The position numbers and the translations under genes were made by a program. From Ureibacillus composti (lineage in GTDB: Bacteria > Bacillota > Bacilli > Bacillales_A > Planococcaceae), in contig JAUCEP010000002.1 of assembly GCA_030348875.1 (NCBI GenBank), forward strand, positions 1,443,001-1,507,000: a stretch of DNA of 64,000 bases, read 5' to 3'. Under the pieces are notes generated by a model. That model saw only the letters and a program-made list of their open reading frames with translations. It was not told where the DNA came from and did no database searches. Positions 25,970 to 35,311 of the stretch are shown here, one piece after another. Within the stretch, counting starts at the first letter, position 1. The number at the start of each line of letters is the position of its first letter.

Positions 25970-26715
25970 AAGTTGTCATATGTGAAGATCATCCACAGCA
26001 ACGAAAATTGCTCCATACCATTATAAAAAATTATGCCATGATGAATCATCCTAGCGTTGAAATAGTCCTTGTTGCTTCTGATGCTGAGCAGGTTTTAAGT
26101 TATATAGAAAACAATAAAGCCGATTGTTATTTCCTAGATATCGAATTGGGGGATGGAAGTAACGGGATTCAACTTGCCGATGCAATAAGAAAGAACGATC
26201 TCTTAGCTAGTATTATTTTTGTAACGAATTATTCAGAAGCATTAAAACTGACTTTTAAATACAAGTTAGCTGCCTTAGATTATATTATCAAAAGTTCTGA
26301 CGAAAATTTCTCAGAAGAGATCATTAGCGCATTTGAAAGTGCAGTTGAAAGATACGAAAAATTGGGACAGACAAAGACGACTAATGTTTTCCAAATTAAG
26401 ATGGGGGAATTAATAAAGAATGTCCCTTATGAAAACATTTACTACTTTGAAACATCTGAGGATTTCCATAAAATACGCCTTTATGAGAAGAATGGGGTAT
26501 ATGATTTTTATGGCAAACTAAAAGACATCGAAGAAATTGATTCTACCTTCTTTCGATGTCATAAGAGTTGTGTCATTAACCTCCAGCATATTATTGAAAT
26601 CAATAAAAAAGATAAGTATGTCAAATTAGTAAATGGAGCGAAATGTACTGTCTCTTTTCGAGCGATGCGAAATATCATAAGTAAAGTAAATGAATCCATA
26701 GTTAAAATTGAATAA
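25966..26715 (+). CDS. agrA: AgrA-family LytTR response regulator
   Basis: A 249-residue regulator: receiver domain with phospho-acceptor Asp58 (CYFLDIELGDG), then a LytTR DNA-binding domain from about residue 145 (YYFETSEDFHKIRLYEKNG, FFRCHKSCVINL). It should be phosphorylated by the AgrC-type kinase encoded just upstream and activate the operon and targets through LytTR direct repeats. Four bases overlap the kinase gene. A clear terminator follows. Confidence 0.92.
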   Translation: MKVVICEDHPQQRKLLHTIIKNYAMMNHPSVEIVLVASDAEQVLSYIENNKADCYFLDIELGDGSNGIQLADAIRKNDLLASIIFVTNYSEALKLTFKYKLAALDYIIKSSDENFSEEIISAFESAVERYEKLGQTKTTNVFQIKMGELIKNVPYENIYYFETSEDFHKIRLYEKNGVYDFYGKLKDIEEIDSTFFRCHKSCVINLQHIIEINKKDKYVKLVNGAKCTVSFRAMRNIISKVNESIVKIE

Positions 26716-26722
26716 TTGAAGA

Positions 26723-26752
26723 AAAAGACTCGTCATGACGGGTCTTTTTTTT
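26723..26752 (+). terminator. Terminator of the agr operon
   Basis: AAAGACTCGTCA and TGACGGGTCTTT form the stem, followed by a run of T. It lies 8 bp past the agrA stop. Confidence 0.92.
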
Positions 26753-26908
26753 ATGCAGTTTCGTCTTAGAAGGGGATTACAAATTACGATAATGATTGAT
26801 ATGTGAACGCTTACGAAAGATTCGTCCTCAAGGTGGAATTTACGGTTAGAATATTTATGTAAGTTAAAAGAACTAAATAGAACGATACAAAAGGGTAAGG
26901 AGATGTTT

Positions 26909-27280
26909 ATGTATAATCAGTCAAATGAGTACAACGCGGAAACGTGCTTGGACCTTGCATTAAATCTTCTTATACAAGTAGGGTAACTGCAGAAAACTGT
27001 CGTCCATAAAATGATCAAGGAAGACAATTATAAAGATTTATACGAACTGCTAGAGAATGCATATTCCAATGGGAAATTATTAACTTTATATAGACCACTT
27101 AGATTCACTTCAATCAACTGTCTATCCGAAGCATTATTATATTTAGTTCATTTACAAATACTTGAACATGCAGAAACCCTAACAATTATCGAAGCAGAAA
27201 GTTATGTAGGCGTTTTTAAATTGTTAGAAAGAAGAATCCAACAGTACAATCATCTATACTGCCAGAAAAAAGCAACTTAA
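26909..27280 (+). pseudogene. Small gene of unknown function interrupted by an in-frame TAA
   Basis: From the ATG at 26909, six bases after AAGGAG, the frame reads MYNQSNEYNAETCLDLALNL then LIQVG, hits TAA at 26984-26986, and continues in the same frame through LQKTVVHKMIKEDNYKDLYELL to a stop at 27280. The second half alone could start at ATG 27011 but has no RBS. A GAA-to-TAA change would explain it. The intact protein would be about 123 residues, helical and soluble. I do not recognise it. Confidence 0.6.
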
Positions 27281-27400
27281 TATCTGGACGTAAAAAGCTA
27301 TTCCTTGAATGAATAATAATAAAATCGCTAATGGATAAAAAATGTGGCTTCTTCTATTTTACAGCATGGGAAAACATATAATTTACAAGGAGCCGTTAAA

Positions 27401-27667
27401 GTGGAATTAAGAAAGAAATCTTATGAAGAATATTTAAAAGATAGAACTAAAAAAATAAAAGAAATAAAATCACGATTATCAAGATTAGAGACACCAGATA
27501 AATTTTCAAATGATTGTTTGGACGAAATTAGAGCACGTGTAAAAGCAAAGCATGATTCTTTCCTTAGAATAATAGGATCTTGCCTAGAAAAGAATGAAAA
27601 GATTACGTTAGATACCATTGAAAATGTTTATATTAAAGGTAACTATGACAAACTTCAAGATATCTAG
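27401..27667 (+). CDS. Small charged helical protein, unknown
   Basis: An 88-residue, lysine-rich, coiled-coil-like protein (LRKKSYEEYLKDRTKKIKEI, then SRLSRLETPDKF). I start at the GTG at 27401, eight bases after AAGGAG; the frame opens earlier at 27344 without an RBS. It has no membrane segment or signal peptide. It follows the interrupted gene by 120 bp. No family recognised. Confidence 0.5.
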   Translation: MELRKKSYEEYLKDRTKKIKEIKSRLSRLETPDKFSNDCLDEIRARVKAKHDSFLRIIGSCLEKNEKITLDTIENVYIKGNYDKLQDI

Positions 27668-27784
27668 ACCATAACATAATGATACTTATGGCAATAAAGA
27701 TCGACTGAAAGAGAAGAAAAAATAACTGCACAAACTACCAGGCTACCCGTTTTTTTGAAAATTTTATATATATAAAATTAATCT

Positions 27785-27823
27785 AGAATCCCTTTTGATC
27801 CTTTCAAAAGGGATTCTTTCTTG
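27785..27823 (+). terminator. Terminator after the small helical protein gene
   Basis: AGAATCCCTTTTGA (27785-27798) pairs with TCAAAAGGGATTCT (27804-27817) and is followed by a T-rich tail. The rest of the gap 27668-28029 shows nothing else recognisable. Confidence 0.8.
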
Positions 27824-28029
27824 TCTAAATCAAAGTTGCATTTACTTGATAATTTTAAATTTGTTTCATAAATGATGTGCCAGATTGATAAAAAGAAGAA
27901 AGTAGATGGAATTTAAAACTTAGGGCCATTTTCTTCAACTTAGCAAGTATAGTTATTAAAGAATAGGTCTAAAAATAAAGAGTAGGAAATCAAATTTTAT
28001 TAATCGATACATAAGGAGAGAAAATTAAA

Positions 28030-28665
28030 ATGTTTAAAAAATTCACGATCACAGGATTCGCCCTACTTTTATTAACAGCATGTGGTACAGACACAACAGA
28101 AGAAAATGTAAGTACGACCAAGCAACCTAGTACTGTAAGTGAAGCCAACACTACAAATAAAAATAATGAAACAAGTGCTGTTGGAGATTCTAGTAATGCT
28201 ACACCAAACCAGTCCACCACTGTTGACCTTACAAATCCAACTGTCTCTATGACAGAGGCAGTAAATATCTTTAAAGAAGCTTATCCAGATGCAAAAATTG
28301 AATCCATTGACTTAGATGCGGACTTTGGTCGATTACATTATGATATCGAAGGATTTGATTCATCAAAAGAATATGAAATAGAAATTGATGCAACTACAAA
28401 AGAAATAAAAGAAAATAAAGTTGAAACAGATAGAAGAGATAATAATGAATCATTAGATTTTTCAGCCATTATTGACCCAGCTAAAGCAATTGAAATTGCT
28501 TCTAAAAAAACCGAAGTAGAAGGATTTTCTCCTACAGGATGGACACTTGAGGCAGAACATGGAAAACAAACGTATACGATTGAATATGAAAAGAATGGCT
28601 CCGATATAGAGATTAAAATCGATGCTTCAACTGGAGAAATCCTAAAAGTTGAAGTTGATGACTAA
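28030..28665 (+). CDS. Lipoprotein with two PepSY domains
   Basis: A 211-residue lipoprotein (lipobox LLTAC, Cys about 18) with a Thr/Asn/Ser-rich linker. Two PepSY-like repeats follow: SMTEAVNIFKEAYPDAKIES through EYEIEIDATTKEI, and DPAKAIEIASKKTE through DIEIKIDASTGEILKVE. PepSY domains are thought to modulate or inhibit extracellular proteases. RBS AAGGAGAG precedes ATG. A smaller PepSY gene lies 400 bp downstream. Confidence 0.85.
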   Translation: MFKKFTITGFALLLLTACGTDTTEENVSTTKQPSTVSEANTTNKNNETSAVGDSSNATPNQSTTVDLTNPTVSMTEAVNIFKEAYPDAKIESIDLDADFGRLHYDIEGFDSSKEYEIEIDATTKEIKENKVETDRRDNNESLDFSAIIDPAKAIEIASKKTEVEGFSPTGWTLEAEHGKQTYTIEYEKNGSDIEIKIDASTGEILKVEVDD

Positions 28666-28714
28666 TAACAGGGGTATGGTTCTTTTAGAGGTTACAATCG
28701 GATGATTTGCGCAC

Positions 28715-28765
28715 AAAAGGGCATGATGAGTAGATTTAGCTACTTATTATGCTCTTTATATGTTT
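28715..28765 (+). terminator. Terminator after the PepSY lipoprotein
   Basis: AAAGGGCATGATGAGTAG (28716-28733) pairs with CTACTTATTATGCTCTTT (28740-28757) through three G-U pairs, then a T-rich stretch. The remaining gap to 29066 has GGAGG at 28853 but no normal start codon after it. Confidence 0.65.
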
Positions 28766-29066
28766 TCTTATATGTACTTAACGTAAAATTTTTGATTTAA
28801 AATTTTCGCTATACTTTAGAAGAGTAGATCATTAGTGTGTTATTCCATTACAGGAGGCTCATTTCATTAACAAGGAATGCGTCTGTTTTCATTTTAGGAG
28901 CATTTATTACAATAATCTAATTGAAATATTTATGCTGAAATTGATGGAAATTGTGAAGCGACTTGCTAAAAACTAATTGTACTTAAGTGTACCGAATAAG
29001 GTAACCATTTCTATTTTCCCCGAATAATATGAAAACGATTGAAATTACTAAGGGGGGAAACTCGTT

Positions 29067-29321
29067 ATGTATTACGGGAATTATAATCCTATGTATTTAC
29101 AAAATACCCAAAGGATTTCTGTACAACAAGCACAACAAATTGCTCTTGGAAGAGTACCCGGCCAAATTATGCATGTAGATTTGGATATGGAGAACGGTAT
29201 TTTAGTATACGAAGTTTACATTATGACGCCGCAAAATAGAGTATATGAAGTTGAAATCAATGCGAAAACAGGGCGTATTGTAAAAGTAGAGCAAGAAAAT
29301 GATCATGATTTTTATGATTAA
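29067..29321 (+). CDS. Small PepSY-domain protein, cytosolic
   Basis: An 84-residue protein with no signal peptide. The PepSY pattern is clear: ISVQQAQQIALGRVPGQIMH, then VYEVEINAKTGRIVKVEQE. RBS GGGGGG precedes ATG by about nine bases. It resembles each repeat of the lipoprotein upstream but would stay inside the cell unless exported another way. Confidence 0.8.
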   Translation: MYYGNYNPMYLQNTQRISVQQAQQIALGRVPGQIMHVDLDMENGILVYEVYIMTPQNRVYEVEINAKTGRIVKVEQENDHDFYD

Positions 29322-29387
29322 AGTAACCAACTAATGAAGTTTTTCCGTTACGAAGGGCGCTTTTCCAAGTAGAAAGGATCAGCACAC

Positions 29388-29450
29388 TATATTTATTTTA
29401 GGGCGCAATTCTGCAAAAAAGAATTGTGCTTTTTCTTATGTAGTGCCATT
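29388..29450 (+). repeat. GGGCGC-family repeat, copy 1
   Basis: Core GGGCGCAATTCT ... AGAATTGTGCTTTTTCTTATG then GTGCCAT. The hairpin plus T-run may end transcription of the PepSY gene. It is the leftmost copy in the window. The rest of the gap to 29679 has no recognisable feature. Confidence 0.7.
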
Positions 29451-29679
29451 TAACGGAGGAAGGACTCCAAAGAAATCAGTTTTGATCTAGTTATATTTAT
29501 GTGCACTTTAGGAGGGAAATGGAAGAATAATGGAATAATAATCCTCTATTTATCTTTATAGGTACTTGGTATATTAATAATGTCTATGAAAGAGAAAACT
29601 GAATTGGGTAATTACTGGCTTATAAAGTAAATAACCATGGTATATACGTTAGTTACTGCACCAATGGAGGAAGTTATTT

Positions 29680-29898
29680 TTGAATGAATATATTGTTTAT
29701 TATACTCTAGATTGTAATATTATACGTGAAAAAATAGTAAGAGATTTGGATGTTAAGAAAGAGGATGTTGTACAGGAAGTTTTAGAAAAGGTCAACCAAA
29801 GTAAGTATCTTATAGTGAAAAGTGACAAGGGGGATTTCAAAGTGAAATCTTCCTTAATTCGTTATGTTATGGTTAGGACTCGAAATCTAGATAATTAA
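29680..29898 (+). CDS. Small protein of unknown function upstream of the chaperone pair
   Basis: A 72-residue protein (MNEYIVYYTLDCNIIREKIV..., ending VMVRTRNLDN). It starts at TTG 29680, nine bases after GGAGG. It is probably a compact alpha-beta protein: a strand, a charged helix (KKEDVVQEVLEKVNQS), then strands. No family recognised. It lies 83 bp before the GrpE-like gene on the same strand, so it may belong to that operon. Confidence 0.5.
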   Translation: MNEYIVYYTLDCNIIREKIVRDLDVKKEDVVQEVLEKVNQSKYLIVKSDKGDFKVKSSLIRYVMVRTRNLDN

Positions 29899-29981
29899 TC
29901 AATTCAGAGGAGCATCATGACTTGATTCTTTATATAAAGTAGTAGATCAGGATTGGTTAATACTTTGAAAGGAGTTTAAAA

Positions 29982-30674
29982 ATGAATAAAGAATTAAATG
30001 ATGATTTTATTCAGGCATTACTGGTTTCCCTTCAAGACGAAAGGATCATCGAAAAGATAAAAGAAATAACTGAAGCCAGCTCGTTTAATCAAATGAGGGA
30101 AACTAAGGAACTCTTGATAGAAAAAGAAAAAGAAATAGCAAGGCTCCAACAAGAGATTGAGTTGAAAAAAGAGGAAATTAATCAGTATCAAATAGAGACC
30201 CGACATTTAAATAAGAAATTGGAATGCTATTTTAACGAATTACAGAAGAGAAGAACAGACTATCGGGAAGCAGAAGAACTTTACGAGGCTGTTCAACAAT
30301 TATCGGAAACTACTAAAAAATCCTTAAAAGGAATCTTCAAGGGCGAAACTGTACAGGATTTTATTGTCTGCGGTGTACAATATGAAAACATTTCATCTTT
30401 GTGGGATTTTATTAAAAACGAGATTATGGAAGGACGGGAGCTGGAAAGAGAGATTTTGCTCTCCCTTTTTGAGTATTTCTTTCAAGAGTACAGTAAAACA
30501 TTCGATACCCCTTTATATAAAATACAGGAAGCGAAGTTGAATGAGGTCTTCAGAGAGGACTTGTATATAAGAGCCCCTCATAGCCAAGTATCGGGGGATA
30601 TTACGGACATCCTGCTGCCGGGATATGTAAGTATTAATGGGAAGATTATAAAAAAATCCATTGTGAGAATCTAG
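29982..30674 (+). CDS. GrpE-like nucleotide-exchange factor homolog
   Basis: A 230-residue protein. A long coiled coil covers about residues 30-85 (KELLIEKEKEIARLQQEIEL). A helical middle follows. The C-terminus SGDITDILLPGYVSINGKII then KKSIVRI matches the beta-domain of GrpE (V..VL..GY...dRVIRPA.V.V). GrpE is the exchange factor of DnaK, and here the next gene is a divergent Hsp70-like ATPase, so this is probably its dedicated partner. RBS GAAAGGAG precedes ATG. It is not the housekeeping grpE, which would lie between hrcA and dnaK. Confidence 0.7.
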   Translation: MNKELNDDFIQALLVSLQDERIIEKIKEITEASSFNQMRETKELLIEKEKEIARLQQEIELKKEEINQYQIETRHLNKKLECYFNELQKRRTDYREAEELYEAVQQLSETTKKSLKGIFKGETVQDFIVCGVQYENISSLWDFIKNEIMEGRELEREILLSLFEYFFQEYSKTFDTPLYKIQEAKLNEVFREDLYIRAPHSQVSGDITDILLPGYVSINGKIIKKSIVRI

Positions 30675-30712
30675 TAGGCGAAAAAGAGAATAACAAATAA
30701 GGAGAAATAATA

Positions 30713-33700
30713 ATGACATCGATTACTGTTCCAAAGATAGAAGAAGGCGTTGAAAAAATTCTTCTTATGCATTGGTATAAAAAGCCTGGTGATTATATTG
30801 TGGTGGGGGAAGCCTTAGCCAAATTTAAACATGAGGACATCGAATTTGACCTTTTTTCAGAAAAAGAAGGTACCCTTAAAGACTTGTACATAGAGGAATT
30901 CAATTTAGTCAAGATTGGTAATCCAATCTGTTATATAGAGTCTGATGATGCTCAGTCAGAAGAATTTATTAAAGAAGTGGAAAAACTAGAAACAATTGAA
31001 GATAAAGAAGAACCCCTTGAGGTCGTAACAAGTTTAGCAGCGGAAAATACGATTGACAGCTCTATTCACTTAATAAATAAAAACGAGAACGAGCAGCAGG
31101 ATTTATTTTCACCGGATGCACAAACTGTTCCGGTCACTTCCATATCAATGACTTATAAAGAAGCGAGGTCTTTAATTAAAGACCTATATCAGAGGGCAGA
31201 ACAAATCTTCTTTAAGGATGATTCGATCTTCTTTCAAGAGATTAAAAAGATGCTCCGTTCCAGATGGGTTTATATGAATAACATAAACGTTGTCTATGAT
31301 CATAACATTGCAGCTTTATTTCCATATAGAAATTACTATGAAATAATAGACGAAGATTTTGATTACACAAAGCATTTGGACATTTCTGGTTTCAAAGGAG
31401 ATGTCATGACACAGGAAGAAGTTACTAAAAGTTTTAATACAACCGATCACCCTGTATTTAAGAAAATAGTTGCTTTAGATGATTTTTCCGCGAATAAACA
31501 TTCTTCGGTTACAAGGTTATTTGCCACCCAAACAACTAATTTCCCTAACTCAATTGCGTTTAAATCCAATGAGTACGACATTCAAATTTTTGATGTAGTA
31601 AATCAGAAAAACAATTCGCAGGGTAAAGGATTTTTCGTTCCTATTTTCCGTTTAGATGGAGAAAATACCTTTGAAATCAACGATCAAACGGTTCTCCGGT
31701 TATGGCTAGAAAACAAATTTGTACCAAGGGGATTAAGTACGGAACGCCAGAAGGAGTATGATTATTTGCTGGCATTGTACCAATTAAAGGATTTAAAGAA
31801 TAGTGATTTACAAAGTGAATTGTCATCCATTTCTATTGATTCCCAGTCCTTTTATGAGAAACTTTTAAACTCTGAAAAAGTACGAGCAGATATTGATCCG
31901 TATGATGAAAAGATGTTAACAGATCCAAACCGAGGCCATTGGGATTTATGGCCTACCGACACGGAAGAAAAACCTTTAACGATAAAATTGAAGAATGAAA
32001 TAATGGCCGGAAACCCTAAAATGGATATTAGGGAGGATGGCATAGTTGGAATTGATTTTGGAACTAAAAGTACAGTGGTCGTTTATCAAGAAGCAAGTGA
32101 ACTTACTCTTCCTATGCGTATAGGCATTGGGTACCTTAATTCGGAAGTACAAGAATGGCACTATGAAAATCCAACTGTGATTGAATTTATTGATTTAGAG
32201 CATTTCATAGAGCTTTATCAAGAAAAAGAAGGAAGACCAGATACAAGATGGCAGGATGTAACGGTTTCCCACAATGCTCTTAACAGCTTGATGAATGGTA
32301 AGAGTGACCATTACTATTCAATTTTAAATAATCTAAAGCAGTGGGCGGGAGAAAAGAAAAAACAACTCCGATTAAGAGACAAGAAAGGGTATGCAGTTTT
32401 ATTACGTTCCTTCTTAGACTTAACCGAGGAGGAAATTAACCCAATTGAGATATACGCTTATTATCTCGGTTTGTATATCAACAACCAGCACAATGGAATT
32501 TACCTGGACTACACTTTGGCATTCCCGGTGACGTATGAAAAAGAAGTAAGAGATAAAATTCTAAAAAGTTTTGAGCGTGGATTAAAAAAGACGCTTCCTA
32601 TGCCGGTACAGCAGGATGAAGAGTTAATGAAAAAATTCCGTGTCACGGGTGGGGCAACTGAACCTGCAGCTTATGCAATTTGTGCCTTGCAAGAATACGG
32701 GTTTGAACCTGAAGGTGATGACGTAACGTACTATGGCGTGTTTGATTTTGGTGGCGGTACAACAGATTTTGATTTTGGTATTTGGCGTGAGGCGGGCTTA
32801 AAAGAAAGAAGATATGACTATGTCATAGAGCATTTTGCATCGGGTGGGGATCGTTACTTAGGTGGAGAGAACATCCTAGAGCTATTAGCATTCCAAGTGT
32901 TTAAAAATAACCAAAAAACGATGCGTGAGTTCAATATTTCATTTACTCTCCCAGCAGAATGTGAGAAATTCCCCGGAAGTGAGACGCTAATTAATGAATC
33001 ACAGGAATCCTATTTAAATATGAAACAATTGGTAGAAAAAATTAGGCCTCTTTGGGAAAAACATGAAGGGTATGAAGAAAAGTTTGAAAGAGGCATGATC
33101 CGGGTAGACTTGTTTGACAAATCTGGCCATGCAAAACTCAATGTGGAGCTTTTGATCGATCAAGATGAGATGGAACAAATAATTGAGAAAAGAATTGAAA
33201 AAGGGATTAAAAACTTCTTTGAGTCTTTAAGAAGAGCTTTTGCTCAGACAGAATCTAGCAAAATCAATAAAATAAATATTCTCCTTGCGGGTAATTCAGG
33301 TAAATCCCCGGTTGTGATGAATCTATTTAATAAATGGATTGAAACGGAAGTACAAAATACTCTAAACTGGCCTGATGTGTCTGGAAATCTTTTTGAGATT
33401 TTTCCACCACTAGGGACAGAAGATGCTTATTTAAAGCAAGAAGAAAAGAACATAGACGTTAACCGAGATATTTTTACTGCTCCTACAGGAAAAACAGGTG
33501 TTGCCTTTGGACTTGTACAAAGCCGAAAAGGCGGAAATGTAAAAGTTATAGACCGAAATATGGAAAATGATGTATTGAAGTTTAAGTACTTTCTTGGCAT
33601 GGGGAAAAAAGGTAAATTCAAAAAAGTGATTGATCAAGAAGATAAGTATAACATTTGGCATTTATTCATTGATGCGTCAGAAGAAGATTTTGAGATTTAT

Positions 33701-33907
33701 TACACAAGTCTACCGGAAGCAAGTACCAACCAACTTGATATTAAACAGGTTCAGCGTAAAAAGCTTCGAATCGCGCATGTAGATGATTCAGCTTTCGTTT
33801 ATATTCGGACTGTTAGCCCAACTGTTATCGAATACGTTGTGGCAGACGAAGACTCAATTGTAAATAATGTTTATTTAAGTGAAATTACTAAAGTGGAATT
33901 AAGTTAG
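30713..33907 (+). CDS. Large Hsp70-like ATPase with N-terminal lipoyl-like domain
   Basis: A 1064-residue protein. Residues 1-75 look like a biotinyl/lipoyl hammerhead (ITVPKIEEGVEKILLMHWYK), but the usual DK(A/V) lysine is replaced (KHEDIEFDL), so it is probably not lipoylated. Residues 75-440 are unlike anything I recognise. The ASKHA ATPase core follows: phosphate-1 GIDFGTKST (about 444), phosphate-2 FDFGGGTTDFDFG (about 676) and adenosine loop LLAGNSGKSPVV (about 858). No classical substrate-binding domain or EEVD-type tail is seen. RBS AAGGAGAAA precedes ATG. It lies 38 bp after the GrpE-like gene. Confidence 0.8.
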   Translation: MTSITVPKIEEGVEKILLMHWYKKPGDYIVVGEALAKFKHEDIEFDLFSEKEGTLKDLYIEEFNLVKIGNPICYIESDDAQSEEFIKEVEKLETIEDKEEPLEVVTSLAAENTIDSSIHLINKNENEQQDLFSPDAQTVPVTSISMTYKEARSLIKDLYQRAEQIFFKDDSIFFQEIKKMLRSRWVYMNNINVVYDHNIAALFPYRNYYEIIDEDFDYTKHLDISGFKGDVMTQEEVTKSFNTTDHPVFKKIVALDDFSANKHSSVTRLFATQTTNFPNSIAFKSNEYDIQIFDVVNQKNNSQGKGFFVPIFRLDGENTFEINDQTVLRLWLENKFVPRGLSTERQKEYDYLLALYQLKDLKNSDLQSELSSISIDSQSFYEKLLNSEKVRADIDPYDEKMLTDPNRGHWDLWPTDTEEKPLTIKLKNEIMAGNPKMDIREDGIVGIDFGTKSTVVVYQEASELTLPMRIGIGYLNSEVQEWHYENPTVIEFIDLEHFIELYQEKEGRPDTRWQDVTVSHNALNSLMNGKSDHYYSILNNLKQWAGEKKKQLRLRDKKGYAVLLRSFLDLTEEEINPIEIYAYYLGLYINNQHNGIYLDYTLAFPVTYEKEVRDKILKSFERGLKKTLPMPVQQDEELMKKFRVTGGATEPAAYAICALQEYGFEPEGDDVTYYGVFDFGGGTTDFDFGIWREAGLKERRYDYVIEHFASGGDRYLGGENILELLAFQVFKNNQKTMREFNISFTLPAECEKFPGSETLINESQESYLNMKQLVEKIRPLWEKHEGYEEKFERGMIRVDLFDKSGHAKLNVELLIDQDEMEQIIEKRIEKGIKNFFESLRRAFAQTESSKINKINILLAGNSGKSPVVMNLFNKWIETEVQNTLNWPDVSGNLFEIFPPLGTEDAYLKQEEKNIDVNRDIFTAPTGKTGVAFGLVQSRKGGNVKVIDRNMENDVLKFKYFLGMGKKGKFKKVIDQEDKYNIWHLFIDASEEDFEIYYTSLPEASTNQLDIKQVQRKKLRIAHVDDSAFVYIRTVSPTVIEYVVADEDSIVNNVYLSEITKVELS

Positions 33908-34110
33908 TATATAATGCGGTAAAACCCTTATAAAAGAAAAGAAGTAGTCACCTACTACACTTTCCGATAATTGGAAGCAAGTTAATCAGGAAGTTGTTTT
34001 TATACATTCTGGAGAATAACTACTTGCAAGTACTCTCTATATCTTGAACATTTTGAAACTAATAATATAAGGCGTTTTAGATCTTATTCAAAGTGTGAAA
34101 TAAAGCCATA

Positions 34111-34145
34111 AAAAAGGAAATTTCAAATGTGAAATTTCCTTTTTT
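34111..34145. terminator. Bidirectional terminator after the Hsp70-like gene
   Basis: AAAAAGGAAATTTCA and TGAAATTTCCTTTTT form a perfect 15-bp stem around AATG. Flanking A and T runs would serve both strands. The rest of the 33908-34301 gap shows no gene. Confidence 0.92.
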
Positions 34146-34301
34146 ATATTTTTAGAATTTACATTTTGTCTAGACATATAAAGTATTTCCGCAGTACGTG
34201 TTGAACAAATGGGTTAACAAATATTATCTTTAATTCTTTCAATTAAAATGAAATAATTGGTATGTTGGTTAAAATATAAAAAGTAAACGGGGGAAAGTCT
34301 T

Positions 34302-35180
34302 ATGGAGAAAGTGAATTATTCTATTGTTGATGTGTTTGCAGAGGGTAAGTATACAGGAAATCCACTTGCAGTTTTTAAAAATGCTGGGAATATTTCCGAT
34401 AGTGAAATGCAGCAAATAGCCAAAGAAGTTAATTATTCTGAAACCACTTTTATTTTGTCAGATTCAAAAAATGATAGTGGTTATGATGTTCGAATTTTTA
34501 CACCTAATGAAGAGGTTCCTTTTGCTGGCCATCCGACTTTAGGAACTGCCTATATCATTCAAAACGAAGTATTAGAAAAACCTTTGACTGAACTTATTTT
34601 AAATTTTAAAGGTGGTCAAATACCGGTTTCATTCAATAAAGAAGAAGTTCTATGGATGAAACAAAATGAACCAACTTTTGGTCAAATTTTAGATCCTAAT
34701 AAAGTTTCTTATATTTTAAATATTGATAAAGAAAACATAGATGAACGATTTCCTATCCAAGAGGTTTCAACTGGACTTCCAGTGATTATTGTACCTTTAA
34801 AATCTTTAGAAGCAGTTAAACAAGTAAGAATAAATAAAGAAAAATACTTTGAATTAATTGAACATACGGAAGCAAAAGCAATAATGGTTTTTTCTCCTGA
34901 AACATATCATTCGGAAAATGATTTAAATGTTCGAGACTTTGCAGATTATTATGGTATTCCTGAAGACGCAGCTACTGGTAGTGCTAATGGATGTTTAGCA
35001 GCTTATTTAGTTAAATATCAATATTTCAAAAAAAGTGAAATTAATATACGAGTAGAACAAGGATATGAGATTGAAAGACCATCTTTATTGTTTTTAAAAG
35101 CAGTTGAAGATAATGGTAAATTCAATGTTTATGTAGGAGGTAAAGTAGTAAAAATTGCTCAAGGTGAATGGTTTCTTTAA
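34302..35180 (+). CDS. PhzF-family isomerase/epimerase
   Basis: A 292-residue protein of the diaminopimelate epimerase-like PhzF fold. Catalytic Glu47 lies in NYSETTFI. The N-terminal VDVFAEGKYTGNPLAV and the C-terminal-half GIPEDAATGSANGCLAAYL are family signatures. Most Bacillus members (YddE/YfhB type) have no known substrate. The RBS CGGGGGAAA precedes ATG. It stands alone between a terminator and a GGGCGC repeat. Confidence 0.9.
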   Translation: MEKVNYSIVDVFAEGKYTGNPLAVFKNAGNISDSEMQQIAKEVNYSETTFILSDSKNDSGYDVRIFTPNEEVPFAGHPTLGTAYIIQNEVLEKPLTELILNFKGGQIPVSFNKEEVLWMKQNEPTFGQILDPNKVSYILNIDKENIDERFPIQEVSTGLPVIIVPLKSLEAVKQVRINKEKYFELIEHTEAKAIMVFSPETYHSENDLNVRDFADYYGIPEDAATGSANGCLAAYLVKYQYFKKSEINIRVEQGYEIERPSLLFLKAVEDNGKFNVYVGGKVVKIAQGEWFL

Positions 35181-35189
35181 AAACATGCT

Positions 35190-35262
35190 TTTCAACATCG
35201 GGCGCGTTTTCAGAAGATGAATTCGCGTTCTTTTTGATTTTAGGGCCATATTGTCGAGCATT
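35190..35262 (+). repeat. GGGCGC-family repeat, copy 2
   Basis: Core GGGCGCGTTTTC...GAATTCGCGTTCTTTTTG, then AGGGCCATATTGT. It begins right after the phzF-like stop and probably serves as its terminator. Confidence 0.75.
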
Positions 35263-35311
35263 TCCTTTAATGTACAATGTTATTAGATGATACCAAATTG
35301 GGGGGATATCA

